A stretch of 64,000 bases of DNA, taken from assembly GCA_000349905.1 (NCBI GenBank), contig KB722753.1, positions 229,199 to 293,198 on the forward strand. The letters run 5' to 3'. Under the pieces are notes generated by a model. That model did no database searches. It worked only from the letters and a program-made list of their open reading frames with translations, and was not told the origin of the DNA. Position numbers and translations under genes: made by a program. Positions 32,020 to 42,792 of this stretch are shown one piece after another. Origin of the DNA: Volvariella volvacea V23 (lineage: Eukaryota; Basidiomycota; Agaricomycetes; Agaricales; Pluteaceae). The first letter of the stretch is position 1; the number at the start of each line of letters is the position of its first letter.

Positions 32020-32687
32020 TCTACTGAATGATGGCGTCCGTCATGACAACCTCCTTTCACCTCGTTCTCTTCTCCTTGTCACACTGTAACCCGCAATGCC
32101 TTGTCATGCGATGATCTCATTGGTTCTGTCTCATGAGCATGCTTAGCTACCCTCTCTCCGTTCTTCCTTATCGTCCTCTCTGGCTTTCCTTCCTCACTTT
32201 GCAAACTACTTCGAAACAATTGGCATAACATTCTTGATACGCTCATAACCATTTTCTCTATTGTCGGGGTGTATGTACCATTACATTATCGTGGGTCGTG
32301 GACGCATTTTTGGGATTTCGGGTCGTGGCTCTGCACCGCCGATGTTGTAATATTCCTGGCGGATGCCCGATTTAAACGTTGGTCGTTGGGTTGTTTATGT
32401 GCTGATTACGGTTTCCGTTTCTCGTTTGCCCGTCCAAAGTGAGGAGGGTGTAAAAATTGATTGCTACCGTAATGATAACGCGATGTCTCCGATGAACGCC
32501 ATGACCTGCAGCAGTCTATTATACTGGGTCATCGATGCAATCGATGCCTGAGACATCTCGTGTGCATCAATTCACCTTGCCTGCTTTGGTTTAGCGTTAT
32601 TGCATCGCACGTGTTACGCCTGCATGTCACGCGTTCGTGACGACCCAACGCGCTCACAATCTCATTGAATCCACGACGTGCTGAACT
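32020..32687. other. Intergenic: endosulfine 3' side and Pol12 promoter
   Basis: About 670 bp with no coding signal. The first part is T-rich (about 32060-32260), as expected of a 3' untranslated region; the rest is the likely promoter of the next gene. Confidence 0.45.
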
Positions 32688-35649
32688 ATGGCACCCATCG
32701 AAGAGGAATTGCAAAGGGTTTTTAAGGAGGCGAACGAAGATGTGCCGTTTGGAGACAATGGTGGACTGTTGCTCAAGGAATGTATGTGTGTGCCCCATTT
32801 CCTGGGCTAACGATCATTCATTTTCATTCATATCAGGTGTTAACATCTGCAAAACACACAACCTGAAGGCGGAAGATTTGTACGCCAAGTGGGCTGCTGC
32901 TTCATACAATGCACACAATAGGCACTCCATTATTTCTCGGTTCACGATCAGCACGCTGGCTGAAGTCAAGCGCAAACTGGAAAGGGATCTGGACTCTGCG
33001 GTGAAGGCCTCCGGACGCGTCGGACGTGGTGCCGCGACTGGAGCTATGAGAGCTCCCCGGGCTTTCCCTGCACGTATGGCAGCAAATGCAACCGCTCTTG
33101 CAAATAGAGCAAGTAGTGCTGTTGGTCAGGGGTCTGGCTCGGGTATGGCAAGGGATATGGACTTGGACGGAGTACCGCAGGTCAAAGTCAAGGTCGAAGA
33201 AGATGGAAGTGTTGTTGCTATCGGATCGGACAGCGTGACATTTAAAGGCCCGCAAATGGACGAAGAGTCCAAGAAGAAACGTAGATGTGAGCATATATTC
33301 AATCCAGTTATGGTTTTGGTGCCCATCATGCCGTAGATCGTTATATGTATGAGAAGATTACAGAGCGGAGCGAAGGTACGGTCATATACGGCCCCGTGGT
33401 CTTCGCATATATTCAAGGTTATCCTAGCGCTCGACGATAGAATTGACGAGTTCGGCGAACTTGTTCGTGAACACTACAAAATACCCGAGCTGGGCGATCC
33501 GACTTCTTCCACGGACGTGAGTGCCTAGTTCCACATAACGTTAAGAAGTGGGGCATGCTGAGCGTTCTAGAACACGCATATAACTGTTTCTAGGAAGAGA
33601 TCGTCGTTGTTGGCCGCATAACCCACGACTATGATTCTGCCAGCCCGACATCAAAACTCACGGAAGCGACATTAACGTTAGAATCTTCCCGTATACTCTC
33701 TGCGGGTGCACTCATACCCTTGGCTTTTGCTAACCCTGTACATGTGAGGGGTGGTCCGCGTGGAGTAGCAGGAATGGGCTTTTTTCCTGGTACCATAGTG
33801 GCTTTGAAAGGGAAGAGTGGAGTGAAGTTCATGGCCTCGGAGATTTTAGCGGTAAGCGTTCCCACTGTCGCCTTTATTTTCATAGCAGAAGCGGTGTGGC
33901 TGCTCCTTACCTGGATATGATGTACTTAAGCGGTCTGTAGATTCCGCCACTGAAGCCATCTCCCGCTGCTGCCGGGGCAGCATCAGAACTCAAGATAGAC
34001 TCTGACCCTGAGAGTCCATCATTTTCAGCTTGGGTAGCTTCTGGTCCATTCACCCAGGACTCGGACTTGGAATATCGGCCGTGGCAGTCTTTACTGACTG
34101 CACTGAAGGCAGGAAAGCCAAACGTCCTCATATTGGTAAGGTCGATTTCAAATTCTATGTTGCATCAGTTGATAAGAGTACACGGCAGGTAGGACCCTTT
34201 GTAGACTCTGCACATCCCAAATTCCAAAGTGGAGATGTGGAGTCAACACCCACCGGAATATTTACGACAAAGTTTTACCAACCCCTAAGGGCGTACTTAA
34301 ACACGAACCCTGGGGGAATTGCTATTCTCGTACCCAGTGTACGAGATCTAATAAGTGATCACGCAGTGTTCCCCCAGTCTGAGTTCACATATCTGCCTCC
34401 ACGGCAGCCACGACATGACACCGTAAGTTAATATTCGTTATATTCATTTCCCTTCAGCAAATCACCGTTCGCATGTGCGACCGTACGCACCCGTTACTTT
34501 GATTCTGACGGGTCTAACTAACTGTTTCGATTTTGTCTTTCGCGCTCCCTTCCACGCTTCTTCCTGATCCCGGATCCGATCTTACTTACACCGGCTACGA
34601 ATATACCCAACTGAAATGGGATATCTAGCGAATACACTTCGTTCCCAACCCAGCATCGTTCTCAATCAACGGAATTACTTTTGGAGCCACAAGTGTTGAC
34701 GTCCTATTCCACTTGCGTAAAGAAGAGTTTTTCAAAAGATGCGGAGAACTCAATTCCTCGCCGCTTGCATCAGACGATCTAGGAACGGATCCTATGGCTA
34801 ACATTTGCCGCCATTTATTACAGCAGCGCAGGTGAGTCTGGCGGTGATTTTGTAGTTCGTAAGGGATTTCGTTATCTGGTCGCGTGCCCTCTGGCTTTGA
34901 TATTGGCGTTCGACCACTCTGATTAGGGGCTAGGAGTAAGGGGATGTGTACCTCGCATTACTCATTGCCACTTCCTCCTGCCCTATAGCTCTCTTTCCCG
35001 TTTGATCTTCTTTGACCCTTTCCCAAAAATTTTCGTGCTGACGACTGATTTGCCTTTCTATGTCTTACGGCGACGATCGCTCTCTCAACCGCGCATGATC
35101 CGTGACTGCACCCGCATCCACTATCTACCAACGCTACACGCATGTTTAACGATAAAGTTTCTACCCCATTTTCCCTCCGCCGCTAGATCTAGCGCATGAA
35201 GTGAACCTAGACGTATCCCATTGGGAAGGTCTCAGACTCGACCAAGGCCATGATGGCTACGCACCTGATATCCTTATTCTTCCCAGCAGATTGAAGCAAT
35301 TCAGTAAGGTATGTATTGATCTAATTTATTTGGACCTCTTGGTGTGGCTCCCGGTTGTTATGCTCTTGCCCCTCGTGTCCATCTATCCCCGTATTCACAG
35401 GACACCTGACCCGGGCGTTCAACTTCCTCGAATGGTTTTCTCAGATCAGAGGTTAGATGTGTACTGATCTTTCTTCCTCTTCTTTTCTTCGGCTTCTATT
35501 TTGTATAGGCGATGCATTACACGACGGCTATCAACCCCTCTTCGTTGAATAAAGGTGCTTATGCTACTATTCAAGTTGGGGAAGGTGCACCGGGCAAAAC
35601 GTTGAGAGAGAGAATGAAGGTGGAGATTGTAGGGTTGGAAAGTTCGTAA
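32688..35649 (+). CDS. DNA polymerase alpha subunit B (Pol12)
   Basis: Regulatory B subunit of the DNA polymerase alpha-primase complex, needed to start replication in the nucleus. It begins MAPIEEELQRVFKEANEDVP with the helical N-terminal domain (CKTHNLKAEDLYAKWAA), then a linker, the OB fold (EEIVVVGRITHDYDSASPTS; GGPRGVAGMGFFPGTIVALK), and the inactive phosphoesterase-like domain (VGPFVDSAHPKFQSGDVES; VPSVRDLISDHAVFPQSEF; RIHFVPNPASFSINGITFGA). It ends KVEIVGLESS at 35649. Most introns are 50-70 bp, but two in the 3' half are much longer: about 34423-34628 (206 bp) and 34832-35157 (326 bp). Frames join cleanly across both. Length of about 600 residues is normal for fungi. Confidence 0.93.
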
Positions 35650-35844
35650 TCGTGGGGCATGAAGTTGAGAGGATGGTATCTACGTTTATAATCACATTGC
35701 TTTGGAATCCTGCCGTAACCTGTTTTGCGAGCTGCGGTCGTCACCGTGAGTCATACTTGATGAGCTTCGTATGGAGGGATGTCCATTATGATTGTACAAG
35801 CATTATCCGAGGTTATGCAGGATGACGGCTACATGGTGCAGGGC

Positions 35845-38107
35845 TTATTGACTCAGCGAGCTATTCAACACACCCTCCAAGCTCGTCCTCACTCTTGCGT
35901 CCAATCCTTTGCCAATTAACACAACCTTTCCCATTTGTGGAACACTAACATCCTCATTATCCCCCTTTTCATTCTCCGATTCTCCCAGCAAGGTGATTTC
36001 ATACATATTCCTTACACCTTGTAGCACATATTTCGCGCCCGTGTCCAACAAAAACAATCCTTTGCAGCGCAGGACTTGTAGTTCAGGTTCGGGTACTTGT
36101 TGAGAGGATCCATTGTTATCCAGTTCCTTTACCGCGTCTTGAAGCGAACGTAAATCACCGACTATACCTCCATTGGTGTTATTGAGCTCATTGGCGTTGG
36201 GTAACCGGCTCTCCCATAGTACGAGACGTATCCAGGTATCGAGTTTGTCAAGAAGAGGTTGTGTCAATGTCGGACACATTACTTGAAGACTTGAGATTCC
36301 GCGTAGTTCATAATGCGTACTTGGTGTATTGTGAGTGTGTCCATGGTCGTGCTCATGCTTGCAGCCCTGCTGCCCACACTCTGCATCCGAATCCGCCACT
36401 GCTGATGCAACTGCATCGCCTTTGCTCTTTACGGCACCACCACCTCCACCATGCAGACCACGTCCTTCCAAAGCCGAACCCGAATCATCGCCAACCTGCA
36501 ATTTCCCATAAGCATTAATCCCGATGATATGCTTCAGATCTATCTGTCCCTGCACGGTCCTATGAATAGGTGCTGCAGGGTTGATCTGGTGTATCAGCGT
36601 TTCCGTTTCGGAAATTAGGGTAGGAGAGGTGACGAGATCGGTTTTGTTAAGGATTATCACATCTGAGCCTGCGATTTGCCTATGTGGTCATGGGTGGGGG
36701 GGAGGAAGGGTTTGGGCAGGAATTTGCGAGTCCGCGAGGGTTTGGAGTGGTTGAACGTGTTCGGGCCGAGTGGTCCATCAGGTCGTTTTTGTCAGTCGTC
36801 CGCCGTGAAGCAGGTGGTATAGGCACCGGCAGTGAGGTGTTACCAGTACGCCAATACAGCAAAGGCAGAGGGAAATGGTAATTACAAATTAGAATCCTGC
36901 GACGTATAGAATGCACCCGGGATAACGGTACGTTGAATGCGACTTACCGCAGGCTCTCGCCGATGGTATCGACTTTTTGATCTTCTTCCATTTGCTATCA
37001 GAAATTGGAGGGGAGAAGACGTAAGAGGGTCGTGTCAATGGTCAGTGAAGTGCTAGCGTGAGTATCAAATGAGAGATACAATGGAGGAGATAGTGGGCGC
37101 ATTCGGTGTTCAGTGTCCATGCGCTCCAGGAAATGGCTCGCGTGGCTGCTGCAGGCATGCTGCCTAGAAATGAATAGAGGGCCATACATACCTGTTTTCC
37201 GAAGACGGCATCTACAACACACAGGACACCATCTAATACAATGTCTCGACCAAGACCCATGGCATACTCCTCGTTTTGCCAAAACATGGAAGCAATTGGT
37301 CCTGAGGAAGGCAACCCATTGGTACAAAAACGTGGACGAGTGGAGATAAAGCCAGAGATGAGTCAATGACGAAGAAGCGACCATGCAGATGTGGTACCAC
37401 TGTGCCGGGGCGTGCTTACCTGGATCTGCCAAACCTGTTGTTTCCAATAATATGTGGTCAAAGGCGCCTTTCTTCTGCATCAACTTTTCAATCGCAGCCA
37501 CGCCTGTATCTTTGATACTACAACATAAGCACCCATTGGGTAGCTCCAGGAATTCTTCGGTGTCCGCAGTAGGGTCATCCGCTGAAGAAACATTGATGGC
37601 CCGGGCTGCGCGTTCAAGAATCCGAGATTCAAAATTTAGTTCAAGTCATTAGAACGCACTGTTTGTCAGGGAGCAGTGTAATCAGCACACTCACACTCTA
37701 TATCCTATAGACAGCTTACATCAGCTAGTTCATGGTGGAGATGGCGAATGTGCCCAATAATCTCACAGCAGTATCACCAAACTCGTTCATGATTACCGCA
37801 ATCCGGTAACCATGCCTCTCAGTCAGGATGCGCCTGCAAAGAGGTGTCAAGGTCATACCATGGGGATTAAATCATATATCTGTACTTGAGCAAGGTTGAC
37901 TTTCCAGCACCCAGGAAGCCACAGATAATTGTTATTGGTACACGACCGCAGGCAGATTGACTTTGTGCTGCAGCTACTGCGGCCTGCAAAGCACCATCCT
38001 TGTCCGATTCGACAGGATGTTCGATCAGAGTCCTGGTGTTGGGATGGACATTCACATATCAGTGGCTGCAATGGGGATGCGTACGGTATTTCGTCGTCCG
38101 AGTCCAT
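35845..38107 (-). CDS. COG0523 zinc-chaperone-type GTPase (CobW/ZNG1 family)
   Basis: GTPase of the CobW C-terminal-domain family; the eukaryotic ZNG1 branch delivers zinc to methionine aminopeptidase. Exon 1 is very short: MDSDDEIP from ATG 38107, then a 52 bp intron, then [18 protein letters not shown]. Motifs in order: P-loop [17 protein letters not shown] (about 37900); metal-binding GCLCCS within [16 protein letters not shown] (about 37530), the CxCC hallmark; [11 protein letters not shown] (about 37430); [12 protein letters not shown] (about 37210); and NKTD (about 36650). A His-rich stretch, [11 protein letters not shown], sits between the GTPase and C-terminal domains (about 36340), as is typical of these metal carriers. 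It ends [10 protein letters not shown] at 35845, facing the Pol12 stop with 195 bp between them. It shares a 233 bp divergent promoter with the phosphatase-like gene at 38341. Confidence 0.92.
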
Positions 38108-38222
38108 GTTTGCTGTCTGGTTGGATCAAACGAGGATCACGGCACCGTCTGGCTGGACCAAGGAGGGTCAGTGGTCGAGTCAAAAAAGGCGAGCTCGGGA
38201 GTCATTATTTCCTTAATTAAAC

Positions 38223-38253
38223 ACGTGGATGTGACAAAGGACGTCACACGTCG
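38223..38253. promoter_or_regulatory. Imperfect inverted motif in the divergent ZNG1/STYX-like promoter
   Basis: The half sites TGTGAC (38230-38235) and GTCACA (38243-38248) face each other across 7 bp, with ACGTG or ACGT on both outer sides and an ACGTCA core (CRE-like). This is the shape bound by bZIP or bHLH factors. It lies about 120 bp from either start codon. Function is inferred only from position and symmetry. Confidence 0.35.
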
Positions 38254-38340
38254 AGTATTATAGACCCGATCTCATAATCCCGTTGCGCATTCCATCTCGC
38301 CACCTTTCTTCTGCCATCTTGCTCGTCCTGCTCGTCCACC

Positions 38341-39568
38341 ATGATTCGCGGAGGTCCTCTTACTGCAGATCAGATTAGAGCTGTTGTTCAAGGTCCTGGA
38401 GACGTCGAATGGAGGTCAGTCTCTTCACGACGCCGTAATTGCCAAGGCGCATTCGGAAACTCGTACCTCCCGCGATGACAGATATGAGATGCGTCGAGAA
38501 TGCCAGGAGATCCTGCCCGGCCTCTTTCTCGGTCCATTTGTCGCCTCAAAGTCACTTCAGACGCTACAATCACTAGGTATCACACATATGCAAGTATCTT
38601 CAACTTGCGCCTCCTTCCCTCCTGCATCCACCCACCATCTGCGACTTTTGACTGTTCCAAGCGCGCGTCTATCCTAACTTACGTCTCTGCCCTCAGTGTT
38701 TGCATTCGCGACGCGAAAGAAGCTTTCTCTGTGCGCCCCCGATTCGAAGGCCACTTCACATATATGACCCTAGACGTGGAGGATAACGAGGAGCAGAACC
38801 TCATCCGTCTATTCCCTGCGTGAGTATTTATAGAACCCTCGTTCCCCACCTTCGTCCTCTATCTCCGCCCTTCCCCATCACGCGTAAATGTGTCTCCTTT
38901 CGCTTGTCTTTGCATAAATCTCGTGTTCAACGTAGTCCCCTAACCGGTGTTCAGAGCGAAACAGTTCATTGATGTGGCTATCCAGCAGGGTGGGAGAGTG
39001 CTTGTCCATTGCAATGGTGCGCCACCTTTCCTACCTAGACCAGTTCAGGCCATCCCTTAAGTCACTATATCCTCCTCTGTTCAATTCGGATCCTCTTAGG
39101 TGGAATAAGCCTCTCCCCTTCATTCGTTGTCATGTTTGTCATGCAGCACTACCAACTATCTTGGGAAGACGCACTACATATGGTCCAAAATCGGAGGTAC
39201 TGCATCTCACCAAACGGTGGTTTCTTGACACAAATCAAGGTGCGGAGGTTTTGTTTGTCGTTTCACTGGCCGAAATCAAGACCTGTCCTCCTACACCCGT
39301 CTAGGAATATGAAGCTATATACAGAGCAAACCTCGCCGTCGCAGCATACCCTTCCGGGACCCGTGCTGCACCGAGGCGGAAACGTGAAGACGATGACGAC
39401 GACGAAGAAAATCATAGGTATGTTCTTGCCTTTTTTCAGTGCCTCCCTGACATACTTACGAATATGCTAAATCTATCCTCGTGACACATCAACAGGGAGG
39501 ATGACCGGAAACGAGCACTGGTGTCCAGCGATTCTGAGACGCACGACCCGGACGCAATGGAAACATAA
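38341..39568 (+). CDS. Dual-specificity phosphatase fold, STYX-like pseudophosphatase
   Basis: A dual-specificity-phosphatase domain protein of the STYX type. The first exon reads MIRGGPLTADQIRAVVQG; after an intron the domain starts YEMRRECQEILPGLFLGP (about 38485), then FTYMTLDVEDNEEQNLIRLF (about 38757). The active-site loop, formed across an intron at about 39016-39099, reads VHCNGGISLSPSF: Cys is present but the Arg of HCX5R is replaced by Leu, so phosphate binding should be crippled. The downstream helix QNRRYCISPNGGFLTQIKEY matches the STYX signature for substrate recognition. The tail is Arg/Asp/Glu-rich and ends ETHDPDAMET at 39568. About five short introns. The likely role is binding, not hydrolysing, phospho-partners; that is inference from the missing Arg. 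Confidence 0.85.
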
Positions 39569-40896
39569 CATAGCTGCTGTCACCAAACCTCTCAGATTTA
39601 TTAAATCGCCTTCTCCCTTGCTATCACTAGTATTGTTGCAAATATTTGTTTTTCAGTATTTCATTTCGGGCCATACTAGCCAATCTTTGTCTGTTATTCT
39701 TGTTCATTGTCCACTTGCTTGCTCCCTTTTTCGAGCTTCCGCTCTCTTGTCTATTCCTTTCATTTCCCAATTCGTTCATGCTCTCACATACTCTCGGAAT
39801 TTTCCTTGTTCCCCAGATCGTGGCTACTTCAGATTATCTCTGTTCTATCCTTTTTGTATGATCGTGCAAGCAAAAGTTAACGCACATAATAGATACGTCG
39901 GGCATTCATCTTAAGTGTTTTCGGCTCTCACGCGGATTATTTTAACACCCCAAGCTTTATTTCTTGCCCTGATTCAACAACTTTCGAACTTTCCACAACC
40001 CTCGCAACCTTTAGAAACGACCAAATCTAAGCTCTAAAGCAAAAACTCTGACCCTCGCAGTATCATACTGTGGCTCTACACCGACCCTTTAACCCTTTGA
40101 GTTTCTCGCCTTCCGACCAATTTATCTCCAGTCGGTTCTCACTCACAGCATGACAACCCTACCCACTGAATTAAATTGGCACATTGTTGTCATTGTTGCT
40201 GTTCCGTCGATGCTTCTTCGAGACCCTGTGTCAAGGTTGACAAATGCCCGGGCCAGTGGCACACACCCACACACATCCTTGGCTTAAGTATACCAAATCT
40301 GCCATTTCCAAGCTCAGGGGATTGCTATCTAGGTTCAGCGATATCGGTACACATATGCATATGTCATTGCCGTCAGCCTGGCTGTCACTTGCTAAATGCT
40401 ATTCGGCAGCCAGCTGCACAAGCACAGATGCTCTCTCGTTCATTATAACTTTACTTGGCTGATTCGGTCGATGAACTCGGGAGTGCACGTTCTATAAGTA
40501 AGCCCTTGATGTCTTGTAACTATGCATCAAGTCTGGTCGAGGTCGAGACTCGACATAGCCGTCTAGACCTTCAGATCCAAAACTTCCGCACACGCATGCT
40601 GTATTCAAGCTAGTGGATGATCGTCCGGAGGGATGGGATCTCTCTTATTAAGTGAGTAGCCTATTCTCCTTCTGGTACCCTCAATGGCAAGTCTCACGAG
40701 GGGGGCTATATGGCATGTACGTAGTTGTGCGGCTTCTGTCGGCAACTGATGCTCGCGCAAATAGAATGTATGTCTGGGATATGATAGGTTAAATAATGCA
40801 ACAATTTTCAATGCTTAAAATCTAAGATTGATGTGTCGGGGGGAATAACATGGATCGGGAGAAGGGAGGGGGCCAGTCGGATTGCGGTGCAAACTC
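39569..40896. other. No supported gene; T-rich then mixed intergenic sequence
   Basis: About 39600-39870 is T-rich, likely the 3' region of the phosphatase-like gene. At 40150 an ATG opens MTTLPTELNWHIVVIVAV, which resembles the start of an F-box (LPTEL), but the frame ends after 45 codons and no LRR tail follows. Nothing else is recognisable. Confidence 0.4.
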
Positions 40897-42460
40897 CTAC
40901 AATGACTTCAATTTCGCCTTTTCCTTCTCTTGTATTACTCGTTTGGCGTGTACATCTAGATACAAGAAAGCGCCGGCGCGTTTGCAGTTAGCATACAAAC
41001 TCGATCTCATCCAATGGTGTGTCATGATAGCACTTGCCTTTTCGTTTCACCCATGCTTCCACGGAGATACCAGCAAATACGACCGCCGCACCGAACCATT
41101 GGCCAGGAGTCAGTTTGTGGTTATACACTACGACCGAAAGAATCATTGTAAACATCTTTCGGGTCAATGTCACAGTACTAGAGCGCATGTATCCCACATT
41201 AGCGCAACAGATTCCGGGAGGTGTCTAGGAAAGTCGAAATGAACACTTACACCAACGTTAGCGAACCGAAGTGCTGCAATGTCTCGAAGATAAANNNNNN
41301 NNNNNNNNNNNNNNNNNNNNNNNNNNNNNNNNNNNNNNNNNNNNNNNNNNNNNNNNNNNNNNNNNNNNNNNNNNNNNNNNNNNNNNNNNNNNNNGTCGGC
41401 CAATGGGTGTATAACGGGTATATAAGGTAGCGGCAGGACTGACAGGGTTAAACTGAGCATAGTGCAAAAGACGTTGATCCAGAACATCATCTGCTGCCCT
41501 GTGACTTTGTGTCGAGAGAAGATCTCGTCTTGAGTTGAGTTGGTAGCTCCGTCTAGGGCGAGATTGATTAATAGATATGTGATCCCAATGAGATTGGCGT
41601 AGGGACTGTTCGACACCGTTCCACTGCCATGTCCACCCTTCTTCTTCCCACTCTCGCCACCGAAGAACATGAATAACGTGATGCCAGCGGTAACCATCGC
41701 AACAACTAGGTATTTGTGAGGTGCGAACTTTCTTCGGTACAGGAGAACGTTCATTATCATGACTGGGACGAGCTTGCAGGACTTGCCGAGTACCATGGCT
41801 GGGTAGGAGATGTAGGAGAGGGCAGCGAAACCGAATGGTGCAGCAGAAGTGATAAACACAGAGCATTGAAGGTATCGTAGGAGGAGATTCTTGGTCGAGA
41901 ACCGGGTGGAAGGCTTCTCAGGATGGTGGTGGTGACCGTTTGTGTGTGCTGTGCCGTTGCCATTCGCAGTGCCATTAGCTTTGCCATTAGCTGTTACGGT
42001 TTTGTCGGCAGATGGGGATGCTGGGTGCAAGCCGAGTGCTTGGGAAAGGGTATCGCCCGGCTTGCGGCGGAATTGGATGTAAAGAAATGCGCTTATTGAA
42101 CTTAGGATACTCTGGCATGTGCCGATGAACAGCGCCGAACGGAACTTCTCAGAAGATTGACCGTCGATGGACTTGAAGGGGACAGAAACTGGAAACCATG
42201 CATATAGTCAGTTGTGCGATGCACGACACGAGTGAAGAACGCATACGCCGTTCTTGCGCAACCGCCCATAACTGTTATGCATGCTCAGAACGGAAATCCT
42301 ATAATACAACTAGCAAGACTCACCAAGAACATGGAGTAGACTCCAATAATACATACGCCCAGCCTAATAGCCCCACACCACCATGTCAGCAACGTTCCAG
42401 CTGCGGGTATAGCCACAATTCACAATCCCGGAAACACCTAACTCACCGGAAGAACGACAT
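40897..42460 (-). CDS. UDP-galactose transporter homologue Hut1 (SLC35B1 family), interrupted by a gap
   Basis: Nucleotide-sugar transporter of the ER membrane with about ten helices. Exons: MSFFR (42460), [21 protein letters not shown], then [20 protein letters not shown] (about 42190) and a long exon with [60 protein letters not shown] and [21 protein letters not shown] 100-N gap (41295-41394) removes part of the protein. After it come [20 protein letters not shown] and [20 protein letters not shown]. The last intron appears to be GC-AG (40956-41037); splicing it gives the C-terminus [19 protein letters not shown], whose end KLKSL is a KxKxx ER-retrieval signal. Reading through instead would give a tail unlike the family and stop at 40988. 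A His/Asn-rich, low-complexity loop (about 41940-42000) lies between helices. Confidence 0.9.
40956..41037 (-). other. GC-AG intron in the Hut1 gene
   Basis: Read on the minus strand, the intron starts GCAAGTGC after exon sequence CGAAAAG and ends CTTGTATCTAG; a TGCTAAC branch-point-like motif lies inside. Removal of the 82 bp joins WVKRK to [10 protein letters not shown] in frame. Confidence 0.75.
41295..41394. other. Assembly gap (100 N placeholder) inside the Hut1 gene
   Basis: Exactly 100 undetermined bases between two transmembrane segments of Hut1; true length unknown. Confidence 0.98.
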
Positions 42461-42495
42461 GGTATAGAATTAACACAGATCCCAGACGCCTAGAG

Positions 42496-42511
42496 GGTTA
42501 GCGCGCTAACC
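42496..42511. promoter_or_regulatory. Perfect 16 bp palindrome upstream of Hut1
   Basis: GGTTAGCGCGCTAACC is a perfect palindrome 36 bp before the Hut1 start codon. It may be a binding site for a homodimeric regulator or lie in the 5' untranslated region. Only symmetry and position support this. Confidence 0.4.
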
Positions 42512-42792
42512 GGTCTTTTGAGACTTGACGGAGCAAGGAGGGAGGGGAGAAGGAGGGTGATGGTGAGCGGGGTAATGCCAGCTGTACTTAACGTAGTCGA
42601 CGCGCCCCATTCCCCGCAAGATCGAATATTTTCCGAGGCTGTAAACCTGGCAACTGACGTGTAACCCTAACCCGACAGAACCCCCCATTTAGCAACTATA
42701 ATTTATTGCTCTGCTGCACACCACTTCACGCGACCTTCTACATGGAGATATCTCTACTGTCCTACAAAAGAAAATAGAATAGAAATGTCATC

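Noticed and set aside
40150..40290. Possible fourth F-box gene (MTTLPTELNW)
   Set aside because: Only the first few residues resemble an F-box; the frame ends after 45 codons and no leucine repeats follow.
40988..41040. Hut1 stop at 40988 from reading through the last intron
   Set aside because: Gives a tail unlike the family; splicing a GC-AG intron restores the expected C-terminus.
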